Origin: Butyricimonas virosa
Lineage (GTDB): Bacteria; Bacteroidota; Bacteroidia; Bacteroidales; Marinifilaceae
Direction of reading: 5' to 3'
NCBI RefSeq assembly: GCF_025148635.1
Contig: NZ_CP102269.1
Span: forward strand, 1,860,001 to 1,924,000
DNA: 64,000 nt
Position 1 is the first letter of the stretch. Every line of letters begins with the position of its first letter. A program made the translations under genes and the position numbers. Of the stretch, positions 26,075-34,275 are shown one piece after another. A model generated the notes under the pieces. The model did not search any database, was not told the DNA's origin, and worked only from the letters and a program-made list of their open reading frames with translations.

Positions 26075-26086
26075 AACCGTAACTTT

Positions 26087-27958
26087 TTATATACCACCAC
26101 GTATATTATCTTTTTTCGTACCATCAGATGCAGATTGCTCTTTTTTCCCCGAATCTGATTTAGTATTTTCTTTTTTCTTAGATTGTTTGGATGTATCGCC
26201 CTTTGCTTTCTTTTGTGCAGCAGAATGCTTTTCTGTAATCCAAGAAATGTAATTATCAATGTTTATCCTCAAATCTGTTGCGGAATTATACTTACCGTCA
26301 TGATCTTCTTTCCCGATGTATGGCTTTATATTATCTTCTTTGGATTGTCTTGCAGCACTAATCAATTTCTTTATCTGTTCTACTTCTTTTAACTCCGAAG
26401 ACTCCAACTTAATTAGGTCTTCAATCTTGAATGAGTTCATATTATCAAACAGATCTTTTGTCAAATCGTACATAGCCAGAGAATCTTTATGCCAAATTTC
26501 GTTAGAGCTCAGATAGGTACATGCCTTCTCTTTTAGTGAGTCTTTGGCTGCAATGGCTTTTTCTGATTCTAACTCAGTATCCTTACTCGTTGTAGAATAA
26601 GTGGTTTGTTCCTTTACTTCTGTGATTGGTGGCCAGCCAAGTTGAAACTCGTGATTATCCACCCAACTATCTAAGGCTTCGTAACCTGCCCACAATAGAC
26701 CAAAGACGAAGACACTAGCAACACCAATTGCAAACCATTTAATTTTAGTCATTAAATTATTCTCATACACAATATAACCATCATGATCTGAATGATAACC
26801 TTTTAATGGCATACCTGTATAACGATTACTCATTTTGACTGTGATGATAGCATCGGATTCTAAGTTCTTTCCATCTTCAATGCGTAACGTATATTCTTTA
26901 CTGTATTGCTTGTCATCAAGTCTGATTTCGATGTTAGATGAAATTTGATTAATAATTTTTTCTTTTGGTTCATAACCTTGATGACTCACATAAATCCGTA
27001 CTCCATCGCGCAACGCAGCTTCGGTAATTTCTGTTATGTCAGAAGAGAAGGCCTTCCCATTAACAGAAATTTCTGCATCACTTAAATGATTGAATCTTTG
27101 ATTTGTAATTTTAATCCATGAGCGTTTGAATATAAGTTTACGTTCATTTTCTTGAATAGTAAGACTTGAGGAATTGCCACCTTTCAGTTCCTTTTCGATA
27201 TCGAAATATCCTTCTTTCTTCCAAACTACCGTCAACGGAGTATTTGCGGGAATTTCTATTGCATCAGTGAACGGGATTTCTTGATTCTTCGTCTTGATAA
27301 ATGCCGTGAATCCATTATTGTCAACAGGAGCTTCTACCATTATTGGTTCTTTCGGCTCTGACTTAATTATTTCACCACCAACAGTAGACAAATTCAATGA
27401 CTTATCCACAAAGCATATACACTTATACTTTTTGTAGGAGGTCTGTACTAATGAGTTCCCAAGCAATTCATGCAAAGCATAGCCTGTACCAATTCCATAA
27501 TATCGCCAACCTATACTTCCTTCAGTATTGTACCCTCCGATGAATGCTAAAGCTGAATACTTTACATCCTTATTGGCATACTCCTTTGTAAACAGTTCAT
27601 TTAATATGGCTGGATTGATGCCCATAGGTGCAGCTAGTTGTTCTTCAACATACATTATTACAGAATTCAGTTCATTTCCTGTTATATTCATTTTGGCAGG
27701 AACATGAATCCAGGCTGTAGTGTTGTCATTTGGACGACCGCTCCCTTCTGGACGCGCTTTAACAACACCTATCAAATAGCCAAGACAGCCAAGTATCTTT
27801 GCAATGATCACTGATTTACCGGAACCATCAAAGCCTTCTAAATCTTTTATGATTGAACGGGAATCAGCTGCAAATTTTGCCCATTCTTCTACTTTATTGA
27901 TGCTGAAAACCTCTTGTTCTCCAGCATTTGTAGACTTTATAATTAATCCTAATTTCAT
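26087..27958 (-). CDS. Membrane protein with N-terminal P-loop-like region and PEGA-like domains
   Basis: The protein has 623 residues. Residues 42-49 read GFDGSGKS, the GxxGxGKS pattern of a P-loop, although no clear Walker B follows. Residues 75-185 form a soluble domain with AWIHVPAKM and YALHELLGNS, which recalls GTPase-associated proteins but is not certain. Residues 205-350 hold two PEGA-like beta domains. One membrane helix lies at 406-426 (IKWFAIGVASVFVFGLLWAG). The tail is coiled coil and Lys/Glu-rich. With no signal peptide, the N-terminal part should be cytoplasmic and the tail periplasmic. It lies 3 bases after the GTPase gene. Confidence 0.6.
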   Translation of the reverse strand: MKLGLIIKSTNAGEQEVFSINKVEEWAKFAADSRSIIKDLEGFDGSGKSVIIAKILGCLGYLIGVVKARPEGSGRPNDNTTAWIHVPAKMNITGNELNSVIMYVEEQLAAPMGINPAILNELFTKEYANKDVKYSALAFIGGYNTEGSIGWRYYGIGTGYALHELLGNSLVQTSYKKYKCICFVDKSLNLSTVGGEIIKSEPKEPIMVEAPVDNNGFTAFIKTKNQEIPFTDAIEIPANTPLTVVWKKEGYFDIEKELKGGNSSSLTIQENERKLIFKRSWIKITNQRFNHLSDAEISVNGKAFSSDITEITEAALRDGVRIYVSHQGYEPKEKIINQISSNIEIRLDDKQYSKEYTLRIEDGKNLESDAIITVKMSNRYTGMPLKGYHSDHDGYIVYENNLMTKIKWFAIGVASVFVFGLLWAGYEALDSWVDNHEFQLGWPPITEVKEQTTYSTTSKDTELESEKAIAAKDSLKEKACTYLSSNEIWHKDSLAMYDLTKDLFDNMNSFKIEDLIKLESSELKEVEQIKKLISAARQSKEDNIKPYIGKEDHDGKYNSATDLRINIDNYISWITEKHSAAQKKAKGDTSKQSKKKENTKSDSGKKEQSASDGTKKDNIRGGI

Positions 27959-27961
27959 AAC

Positions 27962-29584
27962 TTAACCTCTGAATATTTTTTCAAACATACCTCTTTTACC
28001 ACCTCTGAAACTTGCTGAACGCTGTAGAAGTAAACTAACTACATTTTCAGCAGGGCGAGAATTGAATCTACAATAATTTTGGAAGCATACTTCTCCAAGT
28101 GAGAATGCTATTTTTTCAACTTTTCCCTTATTGATTTCGTTGTCTTTACATATTTGTTCTAGCCCATTATAAAATCCGAGATATTTGTCATTGATGTAGT
28201 TTGTGAAGGTGTCTTTCGTTGCATTTTTGACTTTATCTGCCTTTGTTATCATTATGTAGATGGCATCTGTATCTTTCTTGAAAATACCAGTATTTTTTAT
28301 ATACGATACGGCACCTTCTAAATATACACGCTGAGGTAGGCCTTCATAAAGTCTATCCTCTGCACCGTATTCAATGACAAAAATGTGCATCTTTCTACTT
28401 GTTGACCTATTATCAATGAGAACCTTTGTTAGTGTATCTAACATGACCTCATCAGTTTCGGACATATTGTCCCCGGCATTAGCTTTATACATACATCGCA
28501 TCAATTCTCCAGCCATATCAATACAGGTAATAGGATGTATCTTACCTTCTTTATCAACTAAATCAAATCCCATTTCATAAAATGAGTCTACAGAAGTTCC
28601 TTCCATCAATGTTCCGATTTCACCATTTTGGAATAAGTTGATAAGTTTAGTCATATACCCATATCCTTGCGACTCTGTATCTGCATCCATCGAATGTGCA
28701 ACCTTTCCACTTGCTGCGACACTCAGAATTGCACCAAGAGCACAACTTTTTCCAGAAGACGGAATACCCCAAAAATAGATTTCTGTTGATTGTTTGTGGA
28801 TCTTGTCTAATTTTTCTGGTGTAGAAAAACTTTGTGCACTTTCTCCATTGAACATTTTTTGAATAAAAAGACGGTCAATCTCAATACTTATCAAATCCTC
28901 TATAGATATCGTCCCAGAATTTATTAGACGTTTTACTACACCTGAACTTACGAGATTATGGTCTTCTTTAATCTTATTCAAAAAATCAGATTTCCTAACC
29001 TTTTTTTCGCTAAGGAATTTTTCAATTATTGCTATCGTTTTATTGTCTCGTTGTTCTTGTGTAACAGCTGTCTTATCTGTAGGAACTTGATTTATTTGAG
29101 TAACCAAAGTATCTATATCAACACCCATTATTTCATCTAACAACAAAGAATCAATAAGTTTTCGTGCTTCGCTGACATGAGTGCTATTAGGGTATTTTTT
29201 TATAAATTCTCGCAATTCATTTTTGTCGGATTTATCAACCAACGTCCAAGCATCGTCAGTAGTTGCTTGTAGATAACTTTTTTGAAGTTCGCTTTCAAGT
29301 TCATTCTTCAAAGCACGTGCTTCTGCACGGAATTGACCATTGGGATATGTGTCAAGATAATGCTGGACAGCTTCTATTGAATGCTGTACTTTCACATTAT
29401 TCCATTCTTCTGCATCTCCACTTTCAAGGATATGTTTTACTTCTCTTCTTTTTTCCACTGCAAATTCACCATCGGTGTCTTGAACTAACTCATCGAAAGT
29501 TACGACACCTGTTCGTATGTATTCCACAAGTTGACTTGCAGAATATTCTGAGACATTATCTAAAATTTTTTGTTTCATATTCAA
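27962..29584 (-). CDS. P-loop GTPase with adaptor module and YP repeats
   Basis: The protein has 540 residues and is soluble. Residues 1-56 are a module shared with the DUF805 protein next to it (RTGVVTFDEL). Residues 60-145 hold two YP-type repeats (YLDTYPNGQFRAEA and FIKKYPNSTHVSEA). A weaker copy of the N-terminal module lies at 205-235. The GTPase domain follows: Walker A GIPSSGKS (273-280), DMAG at 356-359 and TKAD at 447-450, the guanine-specificity motif. Repeats like these usually bind other proteins. It is probably a switch that links cytoplasm and membrane, with the DUF805 protein as partner. Confidence 0.75.
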   Translation of the reverse strand: MNMKQKILDNVSEYSASQLVEYIRTGVVTFDELVQDTDGEFAVEKRREVKHILESGDAEEWNNVKVQHSIEAVQHYLDTYPNGQFRAEARALKNELESELQKSYLQATTDDAWTLVDKSDKNELREFIKKYPNSTHVSEARKLIDSLLLDEIMGVDIDTLVTQINQVPTDKTAVTQEQRDNKTIAIIEKFLSEKKVRKSDFLNKIKEDHNLVSSGVVKRLINSGTISIEDLISIEIDRLFIQKMFNGESAQSFSTPEKLDKIHKQSTEIYFWGIPSSGKSCALGAILSVAASGKVAHSMDADTESQGYGYMTKLINLFQNGEIGTLMEGTSVDSFYEMGFDLVDKEGKIHPITCIDMAGELMRCMYKANAGDNMSETDEVMLDTLTKVLIDNRSTSRKMHIFVIEYGAEDRLYEGLPQRVYLEGAVSYIKNTGIFKKDTDAIYIMITKADKVKNATKDTFTNYINDKYLGFYNGLEQICKDNEINKGKVEKIAFSLGEVCFQNYCRFNSRPAENVVSLLLQRSASFRGGKRGMFEKIFRG

Positions 29585-29590
29585 AAGTGA

Positions 29591-30271
29591 TTATTTGGGA
29601 CTATTTCCATATTCATTTGTGCCGGTTTCTCCTTCTGCGAAAAGCATCCATAAGCCATAAAACGGAATAATCTGGAACCAACCAGAATTACCTCTATCAT
29701 GGCAACGTTTTGCACCTTGTGCCCATATAAACCAAAAATAAGGTACGAGCATTATTAAATATAATATTAGCAATGCTGATGCTGCGTCTGATTCTGCTGC
29801 AACACCTACAATACCTTGCATAAATAAATTTATGACGAAGCAAATAATCATTGAAAGACCGTATTCAGTTCGACGTATTCTTCCAGAAAATGAAAACGGA
29901 TTTCGGAACATGCCCGGTTTATTCTCAGTGTTATCTTGGGGCGTTTGTGGATCTTCTTTTATTAGTGAAGGTAATTCTTCTGTAATAGGTGTAATTTCAA
30001 GTTCATCAGGAATAGACAAATCTTCTGTTGTAGAAGAGTCTGATATAACAGAATTTTCTATTTCAGATACATTCTCTTTATCGTTTTCGACTGTAGGCAT
30101 GGGAGTTTGTTCAAGAAGCTCTTTTACTCTCTTTCTAAGCAAAGGAGTAAAGGCACCTTCTGTGTTTTTGCCCAATTCATACATGGAAACAACTCCACTT
30201 CTTACCGCATCAGCAATTTCTTCTGGTGTGTAATTTGTAATGTTTTTGAGTATTTCTTTTTTGCTAGCCAT
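29591..30271 (-). CDS. DUF805 membrane protein with N-terminal adaptor module
   Basis: The protein has 226 residues. Residues 1-58 match the N-terminal module of the GTPase (27962-29584): KxILxN, then RSGVVSMYEL against RTGVVTFDEL, then R..VKELLE against R.EVKHILE. A Thr/Ser/Glu-rich linker follows. Residues 120-226 are a DUF805 domain: NPFSFSGRIRRTEYGLS, several membrane helices and RCHDRGNSGWF. DUF805 proteins are small membrane proteins of unclear role. The shared module suggests that it recruits, or competes with, the GTPase at the inner membrane. Gap to the GTPase gene: 6 bases. Confidence 0.75.
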   Translation of the reverse strand: MASKKEILKNITNYTPEEIADAVRSGVVSMYELGKNTEGAFTPLLRKRVKELLEQTPMPTVENDKENVSEIENSVISDSSTTEDLSIPDELEITPITEELPSLIKEDPQTPQDNTENKPGMFRNPFSFSGRIRRTEYGLSMIICFVINLFMQGIVGVAAESDAASALLILYLIMLVPYFWFIWAQGAKRCHDRGNSGWFQIIPFYGLWMLFAEGETGTNEYGNSPK

Positions 30272-30293
30272 ATTAATGTTTATATCTTACGAA

Positions 30294-31370
30294 TTAAAAA
30301 GTTCCACCATAAATGTCGTTGCTATCTATATCGTTTGTTTGCTCTATAGAGTCGGTAGATGTTTCTTGTTTTGTATTTTTTCGCGGCTTCTTGACCTCAA
30401 TCTTTACTGTAGAGTTTTTGGATTTGAGAGGTATCAAGTAATATAGACCAATAGCTCGTGTATTCCTCTTCTGCAATAAATATGGAAACAAAAGCATCAG
30501 AAATAGTAGAATGCCGGACCAGATAGTATTAAGTGCAATCCCTTGTGTGCTTTTATAAGTATCTTTTAAACCCTGCAAACCTTCAATAGCTTGGTCATAG
30601 GAATTTTGCTCGCTGTTGAACAGTTGAATATTGTCAGGTTCATTGTTCATCTTAAATTCAGAAACTTGAACCAATGTACTATTCCACGATTTGATTGCAT
30701 CTGAAATCTTGTCGATATTTCCGATAAGAAAAGCATTCCAAACACTTGCTCCTTGGTTGGCGCTTTCAATCCATTTCAATGCAAGAGTTTGCAAACTATC
30801 CGTATTTTGAGACAGTAATTGAAGTTGAAGAGTATGGATATAGTTTTCCTTTTGAAGTGCATCGCTATTTCCAGAAAAACCAGCATTTCTGTATTCCAGG
30901 GGATTTGTACTTTTATTATCAATAATGGTCGTTAAATGCAGACTATAGTTGTTGATACGATTGTTCGCATACGAATTATAGTCAGTAAACATCGTTTTTG
31001 ATTTTTCTATAGATGTACTAAACATCTCTTCTATATGGTTTCGTTCTGAATATACATTCCAATAGTGGTTGTATGGAATCATACTCCAAATGAAAACAAC
31101 AGGACATAAACAAATCAATACTCTCTCAATAATTATTGAACGGTTAAATTTCCCATCTGTCCCTTTTAATATTTGTGATCCGATAAATGTTGTCAGTAAA
31201 GCTATATCTATAATGAATACTCTTATGGCAGCCACAGAGAAGTCACCTCCATTAGAATAAAAGTCACCCATGTATGTAACATAACTGATAAATATCAAGG
31301 CAACAAAAGCGATGATATGTCCCCACGAGAATTTCAATGTCTCGTTCCACGAATATTTATTTGTACTCAT
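30294..31370 (-). CDS. Four-helix inner-membrane protein with large periplasmic loop
   Basis: The protein has 358 residues. Three membrane helices occur in the first 100 residues (around 18-34, 45-66 and 80-98), then a helical loop of about 185 residues, then a fourth helix near residue 290 (SGILLFLMLLFPYLLQKR) and a charged Lys/Thr-rich tail. This gives a periplasmic loop and a cytoplasmic tail, like many sensors, but no kinase or chemoreceptor domain is present. No family recognised. It lies 1 base after the subtilisin gene, so the two may be linked; the loop could be a substrate or partner of the protease. Confidence 0.6.
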   Translation of the reverse strand: MSTNKYSWNETLKFSWGHIIAFVALIFISYVTYMGDFYSNGGDFSVAAIRVFIIDIALLTTFIGSQILKGTDGKFNRSIIIERVLICLCPVVFIWSMIPYNHYWNVYSERNHIEEMFSTSIEKSKTMFTDYNSYANNRINNYSLHLTTIIDNKSTNPLEYRNAGFSGNSDALQKENYIHTLQLQLLSQNTDSLQTLALKWIESANQGASVWNAFLIGNIDKISDAIKSWNSTLVQVSEFKMNNEPDNIQLFNSEQNSYDQAIEGLQGLKDTYKSTQGIALNTIWSGILLFLMLLFPYLLQKRNTRAIGLYYLIPLKSKNSTVKIEVKKPRKNTKQETSTDSIEQTNDIDSNDIYGGTF

Positions 31371-31371
31371 A

Positions 31372-34272
31372 TTATTGAATTTTCTTTTCTAAGTCATTTA
31401 TTCTTTTATTCAATGCGTCACGCTGCTCTTTTAATTGTTTAAGCAAATCTTTCAAGGCACTATAGTCATCTGTCGGATTATTGACTTCGGTAGAACTTTG
31501 TTCGTTATTTTGGGACTGTTCCGTTGAAGTAATGTCATCATTGTGTTCTATAGAGCCTGTATCCAGTATTTGCGACCATATTGGTTCTTTTGGTATATCA
31601 CCACTCTTAACAGCAATGAGAGCTTGATCGATAAGTACCATTGGTGGAATAAATTTATCCAAATCCTTTCCCGTTTTTTGAATTACAGCAATGCATTGCT
31701 GTACATTAATATCTGGTTTTATTGTTTTCATCAAGGCAATAGTTCCAGTTATAATCGGAGCTGCCATACTTGTTCCGTCAAACATTTTGAAAGAATTGTT
31801 AGGATAAGCACTATATATTCCTTCTCCAGGTGCTGACACGTTTGTCCCCAATGAATAATTTGTAAAAGTGGATGATTTGTATTCAGGTGTACATGCTGCT
31901 ACATTTACTGTATTATTTGTCAAACGACATTCAGGAAGAATTGCCGTTACTATATTGTCATTTCCTGCTGCAAAAACCAGAATAACATTCTTTTTATTTG
32001 CAACATTGATAATGTGTCGATATACTTTTTCTTCATTCTTAAAATACTGTTGAGCTACCTTTATTTGCTCTTCAATAGGTAATTGATTTAAACCTTGAAA
32101 ACTTGGCCCAACCGAAATGTTGACTATGTTTGCTCCATTATGAATTGCATACATAATGCCACTAGCAAGCGAAGAAAATGTACACATTCCATTGTCAAAC
32201 ACTTGAACTGGCATAATCTTACAATTTGGGGCGACTCCAGCTGCTCCATCTGAATAGAACTCTGTGGAACCTAATGCTAAACCTGCAACATGAGTTCCGT
32301 GCCCTTGTCCTGAACTCAATGCTCTATTTTGAGTAAAAACATTATATGCATTAAAAAATCTGCCCTTAAACATACTATGATTTACATCAATTCCGTCATC
32401 TATTATTGCAATAACAAGATTTGGATCTCCCATTGTTATATTCCATCCCTCTTTTACATGTGCTGCCTTTAAATGCCATCCTTTATTTGCAGTTGATTGA
32501 CTTTTGTTGCCATGTAACACCATTATAGATTCATCTACAATGAAAAATTTCTGATCAGAGATTTTCATTGGCAATTCTTCTCGGATATTATTCCGTTGTC
32601 CTTCAGGTATTTGAATCTGAATCATTTTGACATTTGGGTCATACCCAATAATTTGATAGTTATCTGAGGAATATAACCGTTTAAAATCTTGTGCCCATTT
32701 GTTCAATTCTGCATTTTCGTTTTCAAAGTAGATGTTTAGGCGATTGTCTATAACATCTGGAGTACCAGGATTAGATACTATAGGTGGCATAATATTCCCA
32801 TCGCCAATTATAGGCGGAACTACACCATTCTCAGGTAAACGTCCATCACTACCAACAATGTTGGTAATAGTACCATTATTGTCATGAATTGTTCCATCAG
32901 GTTGAGTGATCTGGTCTATTTTTTCTACTCTATCAATTGGTAGCACGGCGTTTCCATTACGGTCTATCAAAACATCACTATCACAGCCTCGTAACAACCA
33001 TGATAACAACCAAACTAATAGAATAATCAATAGCAACCATAATATCCACTTTAGACAACCTTTACCAGAAAAAAGTCCTGTAAGCCAAAGCCACCATCGT
33101 TTATACCAAGGTAGTATTTTTTCATATTGGGCAACGCAAACCTTATTGTTAGTTAGAGCTGCAAGAGGATTAACGTCCCAACCAGTAAAACGATATCCCT
33201 TGTTTGGCTTTACTATGGGAATTTCTGATATTATAGGAGTAACTCCAAGTGGTTTTTTGATAACCTTATTACCCTGCAATGTGCCATGTTCACCAGCGGA
33301 GAAGTTACATTGAGCAAATTCTTGCTTATATTCAGCAGTGAAAAGAGTGTCATTATTTATAGGTACATTGATACTAGGAGTCCATTGAGTAAAAAGGAAT
33401 CCTTTATTTGCCATAACAATAGGCATTTCTTCTTTACTCAAAATATGTCCTTTAGAAACTTCAATAGATGTTCCTCCTTTTAAAACTCCGTTAGCGCCAG
33501 CATCAAAGATAACTTTCATCAATTCTTCCTTATCTTCTGCTTTGGGTACTGTTGTATTTGTCTTTGTATACTGAGCGGTGAAAATAATATCTTCCTGTAC
33601 CTCATGTCCAACCGGATTAGGATTCCAACCGATAAAACTATATCCTTCTTCTGCGATGATAGTAGGTATATCTTTTGTTGTGATAATATGTCCCTTATTT
33701 CGGCTAATTGTCGTAAGATATGGAATACTTGCTATAGTTGTTTCGAGCTTCCCATGGCCAGCTAAGTCAAAAGATATTTTCTTTTTGTCATACTTGACAG
33801 CTGTCTTAAACCATTTTCCATCACTTGTATGTTTTTCTTCATCAAGACGCATTCCCCAGGCAATGAGTACAATTTTCTCATCATAACAATAGATAAATTC
33901 ATCATTGATATATTTTAAAGCCCCATTAAGGATAGCAAATTCTTCAGGATTTAATTTTTTCAATGTTTCCTGATAATGTTTTAAAGTATCATCCTTGATG
34001 TGGGTATAATGTTTCTTTTCTGCACCTGAAAGTTCGGTGAATTTTTGAGGCGTATTATTCCATTCGTCAACATACCAGAAAATATTGCCATCTTCATAAA
34101 AAGGGCAAGCAAGGAAAGACTGATATTGTGGTGATATACGACTCTTTACCACACTTTCCACACTCTTATATCGTTTGTAAAGAGGGTCTGAGCCAATACC
34201 TTGATAATCGGTGAAATCAGTATCATCGATATGTCCAAGTAATCTTTTATTATAAAATGTAGCTCTTGCCAT
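31372..34272 (-). CDS. Membrane-anchored subtilisin-like (S8) protease with InlB-like repeats
   Basis: The protein has 966 residues and no signal peptide. Residues 1-150 are an unknown globular domain. Three beta-grasp InlB/Flg_new-type repeats follow (about 165-236, 253-316, 320-384), with signatures GYSFIGWNPNP, GFLFTQWTPS and GYRFTGWDVNP. A membrane helix spans 408-427. Beyond it is a complete S8 catalytic domain: D625 in IIDDGID, H658 in GHGTHVAG, N771 in FAAGND and S835 in GTSMAAP. The end is a coiled coil. Positive charges before the helix put the repeats inside and the protease outside. InlB repeats are usually on the outside, so this topology is odd. It lies 3 bases from the SrfC-like gene. 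Confidence 0.85.
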   Translation of the reverse strand: MARATFYNKRLLGHIDDTDFTDYQGIGSDPLYKRYKSVESVVKSRISPQYQSFLACPFYEDGNIFWYVDEWNNTPQKFTELSGAEKKHYTHIKDDTLKHYQETLKKLNPEEFAILNGALKYINDEFIYCYDEKIVLIAWGMRLDEEKHTSDGKWFKTAVKYDKKKISFDLAGHGKLETTIASIPYLTTISRNKGHIITTKDIPTIIAEEGYSFIGWNPNPVGHEVQEDIIFTAQYTKTNTTVPKAEDKEELMKVIFDAGANGVLKGGTSIEVSKGHILSKEEMPIVMANKGFLFTQWTPSINVPINNDTLFTAEYKQEFAQCNFSAGEHGTLQGNKVIKKPLGVTPIISEIPIVKPNKGYRFTGWDVNPLAALTNNKVCVAQYEKILPWYKRWWLWLTGLFSGKGCLKWILWLLLIILLVWLLSWLLRGCDSDVLIDRNGNAVLPIDRVEKIDQITQPDGTIHDNNGTITNIVGSDGRLPENGVVPPIIGDGNIMPPIVSNPGTPDVIDNRLNIYFENENAELNKWAQDFKRLYSSDNYQIIGYDPNVKMIQIQIPEGQRNNIREELPMKISDQKFFIVDESIMVLHGNKSQSTANKGWHLKAAHVKEGWNITMGDPNLVIAIIDDGIDVNHSMFKGRFFNAYNVFTQNRALSSGQGHGTHVAGLALGSTEFYSDGAAGVAPNCKIMPVQVFDNGMCTFSSLASGIMYAIHNGANIVNISVGPSFQGLNQLPIEEQIKVAQQYFKNEEKVYRHIINVANKKNVILVFAAGNDNIVTAILPECRLTNNTVNVAACTPEYKSSTFTNYSLGTNVSAPGEGIYSAYPNNSFKMFDGTSMAAPIITGTIALMKTIKPDINVQQCIAVIQKTGKDLDKFIPPMVLIDQALIAVKSGDIPKEPIWSQILDTGSIEHNDDITSTEQSQNNEQSSTEVNNPTDDYSALKDLLKQLKEQRDALNKRINDLEKKIQ

Positions 34273-34275
34273 AAT

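Noticed and set aside
26087..27958. Calling the PEGA-type membrane protein an NTPase
   Set aside because: The GFDGSGKS motif fits a P-loop, but no preceding strand context or Walker B was seen, so only a P-loop-like region is reported.
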